Assembly (NCBI GenBank): GCA_944326455.1
Contig: CALVEA010000016.1
Span: 1-47,320 of the forward strand
Reading direction: 5' to 3'
Source: Candidatus Gastranaerophilales bacterium
GTDB taxonomy: Bacteria; Cyanobacteriota; Vampirovibrionia; Gastranaerophilales; Gastranaerophilaceae
DNA length: 47,320 bases
Shown here: piece after piece, positions 9,793 through 17,660 of the stretch
How positions within the stretch are numbered: the first letter of the stretch is position 1
Layout: each line of letters opens with the position of its first letter
Position numbers and translations under genes: made by a program
Notes under the pieces: generated by a model
What the model was told of the DNA's origin: nothing
What the model saw: the letters and a program-made list of their open reading frames with translations, nothing else
The model's database searches: none

Positions 9793-9809
9793 ATTTGATT
9801 AAATCAAAT
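9793..9809. promoter_or_regulatory. Palindromic operator candidate before the EamA transporter
   Basis: ATTTGATT-A-AATCAAAT is a perfect 17-base palindrome ending four bases before the start codon at 9789. It occupies the place of the ribosome site and could bind a repressor or form a weak RNA hairpin. No adjacent regulator is seen. Confidence 0.4.
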
Positions 9810-9842
9810 CATGGAAAAAAATCAAGATACTTGAGCAGTAAT

Positions 9843-10673
9843 TTATCTGGAAATTTTTTGTCTGTAGATTGAGTTAGAGCCTTGGCAGCTTATAAATAAC
9901 ATATTTCCGTCAACATGCAGACCATAAGGTTTGTCCAGTTTGTCTACCAGAACAGATACAACTCCTTGCGGGGTGACTTTTAAGACATTATTTGCATTAT
10001 AATTAGAGACATAGATATTACCCACATTGTCGCTTGCAAGACTTATAGGACCGTTTATTTGGGAACTTTTTAGAAATACAATTCTTTTATTATCAGGTGT
10101 AATTTTTATAATAGAATTGTCTGAGAATGTTGAAACATAAATATTTCCGTTGTTATCAGTTGTTATACCGGTAGGGCTGAGGATGTTTTCATAAATTCCG
10201 GTTTGATTAGCTATTTTAGATGGCGGGTTGGACTGAACAGGAGGAGTTATTGTTTGAACTTTAATTGATTCTGCAAGTTCTTGTCCGTTTCTGTAGTAAT
10301 CACTTGTTTGCGGAATAAGACTTATGTATTCTGCAGCTTTTGTATAATCTTCCAGTTTAGCTGAAAGAGATGCTAATCTATATAAGACTTCATAATCATT
10401 AGGATCTCTTAAATAAATCTGTTTAAATACAGACAGAGCTTCTGAATATTGTTTAAGGTATTCAAGCACTGTGCCTAAATTGTAATATGCATCAATATAG
10501 TCAGGATAAGTACGGATTGCACTTCTGAACGATTCAATTGCACGTTCATACATACCGAGTTTATAGAAATCGATACCCTGATTATAGTCCAGTTTTGCAT
10601 CCACAGGAATCTCAGCAGCATAAGCGGAGAGTGATAGCGACAATAAAAATAAAGTCAAAATTTTCTTAAACAT
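9843..10673 (-). CDS. Secreted TPR and NHL/beta-propeller repeat protein
   Basis: 276 aa. The signal peptide (MFKKILTLFLLSLSLSAYAA) predicts export. Residues about 25-135 hold three TPR motifs (YNQGIDFYKLGMYERAIESF, AYYNLGTVLEYLKQYSEAL and a third). Residues about 155-276 hold NHL/SMP-30-like strands with repeated GNIYVS and DNSIIKITP. The propeller has too few repeats for a full six-blade ring, so it may assemble or be a partial propeller. Likely an extracytoplasmic scaffold; no enzymatic residues recognised. Confidence 0.75.
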   Translation of the reverse strand: MFKKILTLFLLSLSLSAYAAEIPVDAKLDYNQGIDFYKLGMYERAIESFRSAIRTYPDYIDAYYNLGTVLEYLKQYSEALSVFKQIYLRDPNDYEVLYRLASLSAKLEDYTKAAEYISLIPQTSDYYRNGQELAESIKVQTITPPVQSNPPSKIANQTGIYENILSPTGITTDNNGNIYVSTFSDNSIIKITPDNKRIVFLKSSQINGPISLASDNVGNIYVSNYNANNVLKVTPQGVVSVLVDKLDKPYGLHVDGNMLFISCQGSNSIYRQKISR

Positions 10674-10729
10674 AGGCTGATTATAACATAAATTCCGGCG
10701 AAAATAAACTTTTATTGTAGAATATATAT

Positions 10730-11578
10730 ATGAAACCGAAAGTTATAGCAATAGCAGGTCCGACAGCAAGCGGTAAAACAGGCATGGCAATTAATATGGC
10801 AGAGAAAATCGGCGGAGAAATAATCTCGGCTGATTCAAGGCTCGTTTACAAAGGTTTCGATATAGCTTCTGCTAAACCGTCTATGGAAGAGCGGAGGGGG
10901 ATTCCGCATTATATTATTGATATTGTCGAACCGGAATTTGATTATTCGGTGGCTGATTTCTATGACGATGCCAAAAAGGTTTTGTATGAAATTCTCAGCA
11001 GAGGAAAGACACCTATAGTTGCAGGCGGAACCGGCTTGTATTTTAGAGTTTTGCTTGAGACGTACTCTTTGCCGAGGGTCGAAGCCAATCCGGAATTGCG
11101 AGCCGAGTTAGATTCCAGAGAAAAAGAAGATTTGCTTGAAGAGCTTAAAATTGTTGATTATCCTTCCTATGAAAAACTTAAAACTCAAAATAAAAGAAGA
11201 ATTGTTCGTGCTTTGGAAGTTACAAAAATGTTGAATAAACCTTTTTCGGAAGTCAGTGTACAAAAAGAACCGGAATTTGATGTAGAATGGCTTTGCCCTG
11301 AGATGAAATCCAGAGAAGAACTTTACGATAGAATTAATAAAAGAGTAGACTTGATGCTTGAACAGGGGTTGCTTGATGAAACAAAGTTCCTTTTGAAAAA
11401 ACATGGCAGAATAAAGAATTTCGTATGCACAATAGGATACAAAGAAATGCTTGCATATCTTGACGGCGAGATGACTCTTGATGAAGCGGTAAATCTTTTA
11501 AAACAAAATACTAGACGTTATGCCAAACGTCAGCTGACATGGTTCAGGCGGAATCCGGAGTTAAATATTACGATATAA
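10730..11578 (+). CDS. miaA: tRNA dimethylallyltransferase
   Basis: 282 aa, slightly shorter than most family members. It transfers a dimethylallyl group to A37 of tRNAs reading UNN codons. The P-loop GPTASGKT is at residues 10-17. It is followed by ISADSRLVYKGFDIASAKPS (the DSRQVY-type substrate motif), PHYIIDIVEP, and VAGGTGLYFRVLL. The C-terminal IGYKEMLAYL and NTRRYAKRQLTWFRR are also typical. A TAGAAT element ends seven bases before the ATG and no ribosome site is seen, so the mRNA may be leaderless. Its last 11 bases overlap the convergent asparaginase gene. Confidence 0.95.
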   Translation: MKPKVIAIAGPTASGKTGMAINMAEKIGGEIISADSRLVYKGFDIASAKPSMEERRGIPHYIIDIVEPEFDYSVADFYDDAKKVLYEILSRGKTPIVAGGTGLYFRVLLETYSLPRVEANPELRAELDSREKEDLLEELKIVDYPSYEKLKTQNKRRIVRALEVTKMLNKPFSEVSVQKEPEFDVEWLCPEMKSREELYDRINKRVDLMLEQGLLDETKFLLKKHGRIKNFVCTIGYKEMLAYLDGEMTLDEAVNLLKQNTRRYAKRQLTWFRRNPELNITI

Positions 11579-12473
11579 CTTTTATTTCTCCAACAATTTT
11601 TCCGCTTATAGTTTTGATTTTATTATCATAATCTATATTACCCCAGCCAAGGCGGTTAATCATTTCTAATACTGCAATCCTTCTGGCATCCATACCCGCA
11701 TCGTGGATTTTTATAATAAATCCGTCATTAATTTTTGTATTAACAACTACACAAAGTCCGCCTGCACCGACTTTTGCGATTATATTATCCGTATTTTGGA
11801 TAACCTCTGTGTCAAGCCGGTTTTCGCCTCCTATTATATAAGGATAATTAAGAAAAGCTTCTTTAATTTTTTCATATTTTGGATTCTTAAATAAGTTAAT
11901 GTAGCCCGTAAGCATGTTTCTTAAAGGCATGGAAAGAATAGGCACGCCGCATCCGTCTGTAGTGACGGGGTAAGTATGGAGGTCTGTATTACACAAGCTG
12001 CTAATTTTTTCTTTTACTGCAATTTGCAAAGGATGAGCCGGCTTATAATATGTTTCTAAATCCCAATGTTTAAGGGTACAGGCAATGAGAAATCCGATGT
12101 GTTTTCCGGAACAATTGTTATGAACAGCCCCGGCTTTTTCGCCCTTAATCAGCATTTTATCCTGCATACTTCTTGAGAGAGGTTCATGAATTCCGCATTT
12201 CAAATAGCTTTCATCAAGTTCGAATTTTTCCAGCAGTCTTTGGGCTATTTTGATATGGCAGTCCTCCCCGGCATGCGAACCGCAAATCAACGCTAATTCC
12301 TCAGTAGAAAGGTTGGCTCCGTAATCAATTAACAAGCTTGCCTGCAAAGGCTTAGCGCATGAGCGCAGATAATAGGCAGTGCTATCTTCATCCTCTTTCT
12401 GGTCGGAATACAGAATAAAAGAACCGGTATGTACTTCTTCTGAAAGCCCGTCTCTTATATAGTCTATTTTCAT
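11568..12473 (-). CDS. Asparaginase, Rhizobium etli AnsA / type II thermolabile family
   Basis: 301 aa. It carries the blocks of the bacterial asparaginase family typified by ReAV: YLRSCAKPLQA, ICGSHAGEDCH, HNNCSGKHIGFLIAC, and TDGCGVPILSMPL. The SCAKP and NNCSGKH blocks contain the Ser-Lys pairs thought to be catalytic. The reaction is hydrolysis of L-asparagine to aspartate and ammonia. No signal peptide, so cytoplasmic. Its start is three bases after the stop of the upstream minus-strand gene, suggesting a two-gene operon. Confidence 0.88.
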   Translation of the reverse strand: MKIDYIRDGLSEEVHTGSFILYSDQKEDEDSTAYYLRSCAKPLQASLLIDYGANLSTEELALICGSHAGEDCHIKIAQRLLEKFELDESYLKCGIHEPLSRSMQDKMLIKGEKAGAVHNNCSGKHIGFLIACTLKHWDLETYYKPAHPLQIAVKEKISSLCNTDLHTYPVTTDGCGVPILSMPLRNMLTGYINLFKNPKYEKIKEAFLNYPYIIGGENRLDTEVIQNTDNIIAKVGAGGLCVVVNTKINDGFIIKIHDAGMDARRIAVLEMINRLGWGNIDYDNKIKTISGKIVGEIKVIS

Positions 12474-12476
12474 AAC

Positions 12477-13376
12477 CTATGATTCATCCGCAAAAGGTTT
12501 TAACTGAACGGTGAATTCAGGTTCTTCCTCTGCCTGTGCTTTTGGCTCAGCAGGCTGAGTTTGGCGGTCTTCCTGAGCAATTGGATTAGTGGCTAGTGAA
12601 GGTTCCGGACTTTCCTGTATTTCCTTTTTAGGTTCTTTATGGTCTTTGATAAAGGTAAGAAGAGCGTCCATTTTTTGTCTCAAAATTTCGTTTTCTTCTT
12701 TAAGACGCGTATTTTCAACCCTTATGTCATAATTTTCTTTTTCCATTGCTATAGTCGGGACATCGTCCGGATTGAGTGAAAATCTTTTTCCGGCTTCTTC
12801 TTTCATAAAGATAATGCTCTTAAAATCAAGTTCCCGAATAAAGCCCATTTGCACCATTAACTCTGCAATAAAGACGTGTTTTCCGGACTGGTTCATTTCC
12901 TGCTGTTTAGTTAAAACTTCGTCGAGCTGTTCTATTGTCATTTTTCCGGCGCGGATGAAGTATTCACCGGTACGATATTTTCCTGCAATAAAACCTGCTA
13001 CAGCGCTAACAAGGTTTGGTACCGAACTTGAGAAAAATCCGGAAGTCTTGCAGAATGTAAAAGCCTTTGAAACTTCTTCCATAGTAAAATTATTTTCAAT
13101 TGCTATTTCAATTAGCGACATGCCTTTTGAACAGCAATTAAGAAAAGAATAAATACTGTCATCAAACTTGGATTCTTTGGTTAAAAGCTCATTTTGTCCT
13201 TGTTCTGAAAGAACCGGTTTGTAAATATGAAACAACTCACCTTCTTGGACGTCCAAAAATTCGTTACTAAGGTAGTTAACCAAGTCTTTTGATAAATTCA
13301 GAAAAATAATCTGTTTAATCCATAAAGGGAAAGCCAGCATTCTTTCCATAAAACCCAAAAATAAGCTTTTACTCAT
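12477..13376 (-). CDS. Protein with MshEN-like (GspE N-terminal) domain, coiled coil and acidic tail
   Basis: 299 aa, function unknown. Residues about 130-190 (GKYRTGEYFIRAGKMTIEQL, then ELMVQMGFIRELDF) resemble the N-terminal domain of type II secretion/type IV pilus ATPases, which in MshE binds cyclic di-GMP. There is no ATPase domain. A predicted coiled coil (about 212-245) and a proline/glutamate-rich disordered tail follow. A winged-helix-like segment around 85-110 is possible. It may be a signalling or motility adaptor; a diguanylate cyclase is encoded at 22773. The domain call is a pattern judgment, not verified. Confidence 0.55.
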   Translation of the reverse strand: MSKSLFLGFMERMLAFPLWIKQIIFLNLSKDLVNYLSNEFLDVQEGELFHIYKPVLSEQGQNELLTKESKFDDSIYSFLNCCSKGMSLIEIAIENNFTMEEVSKAFTFCKTSGFFSSSVPNLVSAVAGFIAGKYRTGEYFIRAGKMTIEQLDEVLTKQQEMNQSGKHVFIAELMVQMGFIRELDFKSIIFMKEEAGKRFSLNPDDVPTIAMEKENYDIRVENTRLKEENEILRQKMDALLTFIKDHKEPKKEIQESPEPSLATNPIAQEDRQTQPAEPKAQAEEEPEFTVQLKPFADES

Positions 13377-13463
13377 ATCATAACCCTTCTTTTATATGAT
13401 GAACGTATTTTTATTATATCATAAGATAGTATAAGTTAATATATGTAAAGGAAGCTTCATAAT

Positions 13464-13940
13464 ATGGGCATGGACGGATTATCAATGGCGAATACGGGAG
13501 CATTGAAAGAGTCGACCTCTGCCGACTTTGCAAGCCGCAGCGAGCAGATAGCTCAGGCGGAGTCGGTAAATAACAGCCGTCAGGTACAGACTACCGCCAC
13601 TAACAGACCTGTCCGTGAAAAAGATGAGGAAGAGCAAAGCGGAGGACGTAATCAGAGTCATGCTGAAAAACAGGAAGATTCCGATGTTTTTGAAGACGGT
13701 CTTGTAGAAGAAGATGATGAGCAGGATTTTTTAGAGGAAAACGAAGATACATATACAATTGAGGATATTGAAAATCCTAATAAAGATTTTTATGTCAAAT
13801 TAAACGCAAAAGATGATATAATAGAATTATATGACAGTGCCACCGACAGACTTATTGAAACCATATCCGGAAATGAACTCAGGCAGTTGGTTTGCAAGCT
13901 GAATATGGCATCGGGAATCTTTATAAATAAGAAGGTGTAA
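13464..13940 (+). CDS. FlaG-like flagellar protein
   Basis: 158 aa. The N-terminal two-thirds is polar and acidic (long Glu/Asp runs at about 75-95). The C-terminal 50 residues (FYVKLNAKDDIIELYDSATD, then LIETISGNELRQLVCKL) have the FlaG pattern, in which a short beta region is followed by an 'IPPEE'-like turn and a final helix. It sits immediately upstream of fliS, the usual flaG-fliD-fliS neighbourhood, but fliD is not here. The AAGGAAG ribosome site supports the 13464 start. Moderate confidence. Confidence 0.6.
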   Translation: MGMDGLSMANTGALKESTSADFASRSEQIAQAESVNNSRQVQTTATNRPVREKDEEEQSGGRNQSHAEKQEDSDVFEDGLVEEDDEQDFLEENEDTYTIEDIENPNKDFYVKLNAKDDIIELYDSATDRLIETISGNELRQLVCKLNMASGIFINKKV

Positions 13941-14411
13941 ATGCCGGTAAATCCATATAATAAATACATAAAACAATATCAAACAAGCAACATCACAACA
14001 GCAACGCCGGAAAAATTAATGATTTTGTTGTTCGATGGTGCTATTCAGTTTTTGCAGAAAGCCAAAGTTGCTATTGCAGAAAAGGATTTAAAAGAACGTT
14101 CCGCTAATATTGAATCTGCAAGAAAAATCCTTCGCGAGCTTATGCGTACGATTGATTTAGAGAATGGGAACGATGTTTCAAAACGTCTTTTCCGTCTCTA
14201 TAACAGAATGGCAATGAAGCTTATTAAGGCAAATGTTCAAAGAAGTGCCGGGCTTATAGATGAAGTTCTTGAAGACTTTATGAATATAAGGTGGGGATTT
14301 CAAAAAGCAATAGAAATTCAGAGCGGTGTAACAACAGTTGAAGAAGCTATGAAAGAGCAGTCTGAGAAAAATGACGTGCCGGATAATAAGGGTGAAGATA
14401 ATGCAGGATGA
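13941..14411 (+). CDS. fliS: Flagellin export chaperone FliS
   Basis: 156 aa, slightly longer than usual because of a charged tail. FliS hallmarks are MPVNPYNKYIKQYQTSNI at the start, TPEKLMILLFDGAIQFLQKA, and a late helix LIDEVLEDFMNIRWGFQKA. FliS binds the flagellin C-terminus to prevent premature polymerisation. It abuts the FlaG-like gene with no gap and overlaps the following gene by 11 bases, indicating a coupled flagellar operon. Confidence 0.92.
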   Translation: MPVNPYNKYIKQYQTSNITTATPEKLMILLFDGAIQFLQKAKVAIAEKDLKERSANIESARKILRELMRTIDLENGNDVSKRLFRLYNRMAMKLIKANVQRSAGLIDEVLEDFMNIRWGFQKAIEIQSGVTTVEEAMKEQSEKNDVPDNKGEDNAG

Positions 14412-14775
14412 ACAACAGTTTAACCAGCTGATGCTTCAATATAATCAGTTGAAAAACAGCGCGGAAGAAATCCGTAAAGTAATTGAGAAGAAGGATTATA
14501 ATTCGGCAATTAATCTGATAAAATCCCGAGAGCCTGTTTTTTTAAACTGTAAATGCATACGCAGGTATCTTGAACTTACTTCTGCGCAGGAGAATGAGCT
14601 TAACAGTGTTCTCAACGAATTGCGAGAGCTTGAAACTGCCAATATTGAGTCCTTAAAAAAGAGCATGGCTCAGGTTAAAGCAGAACTGAAAAATATAAGT
14701 AAGAATCAAAAAATACAACAAGCATACGATTTTGACGAGGATTATAAAGGCAGAATAATAAATCTTATAGAGTAG
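14401..14775 (+). CDS. FliT-like flagellar chaperone (small helical protein)
   Basis: 124 aa, all-helical and highly charged (LMLQYNQLKNSAEEIRKVIE; ELNSVLNELRELETANIESL). Size, helical content and position directly after fliS fit the FliT/FlgN type of flagellar secretion chaperone, though these families diverge too much for sequence recognition by eye. I chose the ATG at 14401, inside the end of fliS, because GGGTGA precedes it; a longer in-frame start at 14371 has no such site. Confidence 0.55.
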   Translation: MQDEQQFNQLMLQYNQLKNSAEEIRKVIEKKDYNSAINLIKSREPVFLNCKCIRRYLELTSAQENELNSVLNELRELETANIESLKKSMAQVKAELKNISKNQKIQQAYDFDEDYKGRIINLIE

Positions 14776-14888
14776 ATATTTCCCTAAAATCCGCACGCTG
14801 CCCTGCTTTTGGAGCAAGGGTTATTTTTCGTTGTTTGGGTAATATGGCTATAATCCAGAAATTGTAACTCTTTTCAGAAAAAAAGTGC

Positions 14889-14916
14889 TTGCATTATTGA
14901 TTTTTATTTGTATAAT
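14889..14916 (+). promoter_or_regulatory. Promoter of the HU gene
   Basis: TTGCAT (14889-14894) and TATAAT (14911-14916) with 16-base spacing lie about 30 bases before the HU start. Confidence 0.75.
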
Positions 14917-14948
14917 AGAGTTTGTTAATAGAAGAAAGGAGTTTTATC

Positions 14949-15227
14949 ATGAACAAAGAAGAATTAGTACAAGAAATTTCAAAAAAATCTAAAGTTACTC
15001 AAAAAGAAGCTAACGAAGTATTATCTGCTTTAATTGAAACAGTTCAAAAAACAGTTTCTAAAGGCAAAAAAGTAACTTTAGTTGGTTTTGGTACTTTCGA
15101 ACCACGTAAGAGAGCTGCTAGAAACGGCAGAAACCCTCAAACTGGTAAAGAAATTAAAATTCCTGCTAAAACAGTTCCTGTTTTCTCAGCTGGTAAAAAA
15201 TTCAAAGAAGTTGTTAACGGCAAATAG
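14949..15227 (+). CDS. hup: HU-family DNA-binding protein
   Basis: 92 aa, standard HU length. MNKEELVQEISKKSKVTQKEA begins the helical dimerisation part (residues 1-45). The DNA-binding arm includes GRNPQTGKEIKIPAKTVPVF with the conserved RNPQTG. It bends and compacts DNA. The ATG at 14949 is supported by AGAAAGGAG (14933-14941); an upstream in-frame TTG at 14922 would swallow the ribosome site. It is monocistronic, with its own promoter and a strong terminator. Confidence 0.96.
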   Translation: MNKEELVQEISKKSKVTQKEANEVLSALIETVQKTVSKGKKVTLVGFGTFEPRKRAARNGRNPQTGKEIKIPAKTVPVFSAGKKFKEVVNGK

Positions 15228-15250
15228 TTAATACTTTTTTAGAGGATTTG

Positions 15251-15290
15251 GAGCGGGCGAAACATTTTATGTTTCGCCCGCTCTTTTGTT
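15251..15290 (+). terminator. Strong terminator of the HU gene
   Basis: A perfect 15-bp stem (15251-15265 with 15269-15283, GC-rich) has a TTT loop and is followed by TTTTGTT. Confidence 0.92.
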
Positions 15291-15378
15291 ACATTTCTAG
15301 ATAAACTTTTGTTAACAATCTTGTCCCTTACAGTATTAATAAGATATGATTAGAATACTAACCCAAAGGGAATGAAGT

Positions 15379-16440
15379 ATGTCACAAAAAGAACCGCCGC
15401 GGCAAATTACAGTGCCGGAGATGGCGCCGCATGTCCATAGTTTTGCGGCAGGTGAAAACAAAGTAATTAAAATTTCCAAATGGCTTATTAAATGGATTTC
15501 TTCTTCGCTTGAATCAGGCAAGATTAAGCCTTATGACATGCTGCCTTCAAAATCTGATTTGGCTTTTCATATCGGGGTAAGCAAAAGTACAATGCAGAGT
15601 GTTTTTAGGTACGTTGAGGATTGCGGATATATTGAATCAAAGCAGAAAATCGGCACTTATATTAAAGATATGATTAGCGGTTATAAGCTGAAAAAACTGA
15701 CTTCCAAGCGTGAACTTGCCGTTGAGGCAATAAAACAGCACATAACAGAATATGGTTATGGAGAAGGGGATTTGCTTATACCAACACGTAAAATCGCTCA
15801 ACTAACCGGGATGTCAAATGCGACAATAAGAACCGCCTTAGGGAGCCTTATTTCTCTGGGGATTGTGGGGAAAAAATATAATTCCTTTATTGTTTTAACT
15901 TCTTCTTTTGGATCAGACGGGATTGTAACAAAAACTCTTGCCGAGAAAATTGCGGATAGTATTAAAGATTTTATCTCAAATAATTTAAAACCCGGTGATA
16001 AACTTCCGTCGAATTCAGAACTGGCATCCAAATTAAATGTGAGTCTGAAAACAATACATGATGCGTCCAAACTCTTGGCAAAGCAAGGCGTTATTATATC
16101 AAGAAGAGGCAGGTACGGAACAATTGTCCTCGGGCAGACAGAACAAAATCGCACGGAGGCGTATTCATACGAAAAAGCGGAACAAAAAATCAGACATTAT
16201 ATTACTCAAAATTGCGAGATTGGTGATAAACTGCCTTCTATAAAGCAATTTGCTGAGAAACTCGGTTTGAGTCCTAAAACTATAAAAAGGGCTTTGGATA
16301 ATATTGCCGATGAAGGGTATTTGACTTTTTCAAGGGGAAGATACGGCGGAACCTTTGTAACAGATATTCCGCAAGAAGGAGCGGATGCTTATAAATGGCT
16401 GGCAATTAATTCTGATTACATTACCAATATAGAAAATTAA
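15379..16440 (+). CDS. Transcription factor made of four GntR-type winged-helix domains
   Basis: 353 aa. Four copies of the GntR winged helix-turn-helix follow each other, at about residues 30-95, 110-170, 185-250 and 260-330. Each has a helix, a 'LP(S/T)...(L/I)A..(L/M).(V/M/L)S..T' recognition segment, and a wing. The clearest are PGDKLPSNSELASKLNVSLKT and IGDKLPSIKQFAEKLGLSPKT. No effector-binding domain is present. The multiple DNA-binding units suggest recognition of a long or repeated site, or an architectural role. The ATG is weakly served by GGGAATGAAG. It precedes infC. Confidence 0.8.
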   Translation: MSQKEPPRQITVPEMAPHVHSFAAGENKVIKISKWLIKWISSSLESGKIKPYDMLPSKSDLAFHIGVSKSTMQSVFRYVEDCGYIESKQKIGTYIKDMISGYKLKKLTSKRELAVEAIKQHITEYGYGEGDLLIPTRKIAQLTGMSNATIRTALGSLISLGIVGKKYNSFIVLTSSFGSDGIVTKTLAEKIADSIKDFISNNLKPGDKLPSNSELASKLNVSLKTIHDASKLLAKQGVIISRRGRYGTIVLGQTEQNRTEAYSYEKAEQKIRHYITQNCEIGDKLPSIKQFAEKLGLSPKTIKRALDNIADEGYLTFSRGRYGGTFVTDIPQEGADAYKWLAINSDYITNIEN

Positions 16441-16487
16441 TTTCAGTCTGTTTGAGGAGTAATTTGTATTCAAATACGTAGCACTAC

Positions 16488-16515
16488 TTGAAATATGTCA
16501 GGAGCATGGTATTAT
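16488..16515 (+). promoter_or_regulatory. Promoter of infC
   Basis: TTGAAA (16488-16493) and TATTAT (16510-16515) with 16-base spacing; TG at 16507-16508 makes an extended -10. It lies about 35 bases before the infC ribosome site. Confidence 0.6.
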
Positions 16516-16549
16516 AAATCATGTAAAATAAATAAAAAGGAGAAAAATC

Positions 16550-17095
16550 ATAGCTAACGAAGACAGAATCCCGGGTAAGGCGGGTAAGGACAAACCTCTT
16601 ATAAACGAAAGAATTAGAGTAAGAGAAGTAAGATTAATTGATGAGAATGGTAATAATCATGGTATAGTACCAACATCCCAGGCAATGAAAATGGCAGAAG
16701 AAGCTGATTTAGATTTGGTTGTAATCAGCCCGAATCAAGCGCCTCCGGTAGCTAAGATTTTAAATTACGGAAAATATAAGTACGAGCTTGAGAAAAAAGC
16801 TAAGGAAGCCAAGAAAAAACAGCATGTTGTTGATATTAAGGAAATAAAAGTCCGCTATAAGATTGATACACATGATTACGAAGTAAGACTGAAAAATATA
16901 AGAAAATTTATTTCACAGGGGAATAAGGTTAAGGTTGTTGTAATGCTCAGAGGAAGAGAAATGCAGCATTCAAATCTTGCAATAGAACTTGCTGAAAAAT
17001 TTATAGCAGATTTGGCTTCTGACCCTGTTGTAGTTGAGAAAAAGCCTATGATTGAAGGTAGAAACGTAACCGTATGGTTTGCACCTTCCTCTTGA
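16550..17095 (+). CDS. infC: Translation initiation factor IF-3, apparent AUA start
   Basis: 181 aa. The frame contains the full IF3 N-terminal domain (INERIRVREVRLIDENG near residue 18), the linker with YGKYKYELEKKAKEAKKKQ, and the C-terminal domain (EIKVRYKIDTHDY; VKVVVMLRGREMQ). The first ATG in frame (16685) would remove the N-terminal domain, and no ATG, GTG or TTG occurs upstream in frame. AAAAAGGAG (16534-16542) ends seven bases before ATA at 16550. A non-AUG start fits the known autoregulation of infC, where IF3 rejects its own unusual start codon; AUC at 16547 is the alternative. Confidence 0.92.
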   Translation: MANEDRIPGKAGKDKPLINERIRVREVRLIDENGNNHGIVPTSQAMKMAEEADLDLVVISPNQAPPVAKILNYGKYKYELEKKAKEAKKKQHVVDIKEIKVRYKIDTHDYEVRLKNIRKFISQGNKVKVVVMLRGREMQHSNLAIELAEKFIADLASDPVVVEKKPMIEGRNVTVWFAPSS

Positions 17096-17139
17096 TTAAT
17101 TTTTTTCAGCGCGTAGAATAATAAAAGACAAGAAAATAT

Positions 17140-17212
17140 GCCGCAATAGCTCAGTTGGTAGAGCAAGGGACTGAAAATCCCTGTGTCCTTGGTTCAATTC
17201 CGAGTTGCGGCA
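17140..17212 (+). tRNA. tRNA-Phe (GAA)
   Basis: 73 bases. The acceptor stem GCCGCAA/TTGCGGC is perfect, the discriminator is A, and CCA is not encoded. The D-arm has AGCTCAGTTGGTAGAGCA. The anticodon loop CTGAAAA sits in the stem AGGGA/TCCCT and gives anticodon GAA (17173-17175). The T-loop is GGTTCAATTCC. A T-run follows directly and probably ends the transcript. Confidence 0.97.
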
Positions 17213-17280
17213 TATTTTTTTGTTATTAATAGCAGGGGCTTTGGGGATTTTATAAATTATAGTCTGTAGGTTGTGGTATG

Positions 17281-17511
17281 TTCTTTTACAGAGTAATTTG
17301 GTCGGAAGTATTTTTTGTCATTGCGAGGGCAAAAGTCCGAAACAATCTAGCTTTTAGGCGGTCGGAAGTGGTTTGATTATCTCAATTTCAAATTACCCAC
17401 TTTACTCTTTTTCTACTCACTCAGAATTTTTAATTTTTGCAAAATTAGCTTTTTCTTTACTTCACAAGCCGATTTTTCCCCCGAGTAATTAAAGAGTAGT
17501 TTGAGTAATTT
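17281..17511. repeat. Copy A of a ~230-bp imperfect direct repeat
   Basis: It shares with copy B (18695-18920), in order: TTCTTTTACA, GGTCGGAAG, TTTTTGTCATTGCGAGGGC with a hairpin to GTCCGAAACAATC, a second GGTCGGAAG, TTTACTCTTTT, ACAAGCC, and ATTAAAGAGTAGTTTGAGTA. No ORF is convincing. The pair brackets the gene at 17661-18569. Confidence 0.8.
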
Positions 17512-17660
17512 GAGTATTTTAAACTTGTTGGGCAAGTATGCCCAACCTACTTGCTTTACAAATATGTTTATGCTACTGAAGTAAAGGGTGTGCATTTTGT
17601 CGGATTAAATACACCCTGAATTTTCTGAAACAGGTTTATACTATAATGTAGGATGTAATA

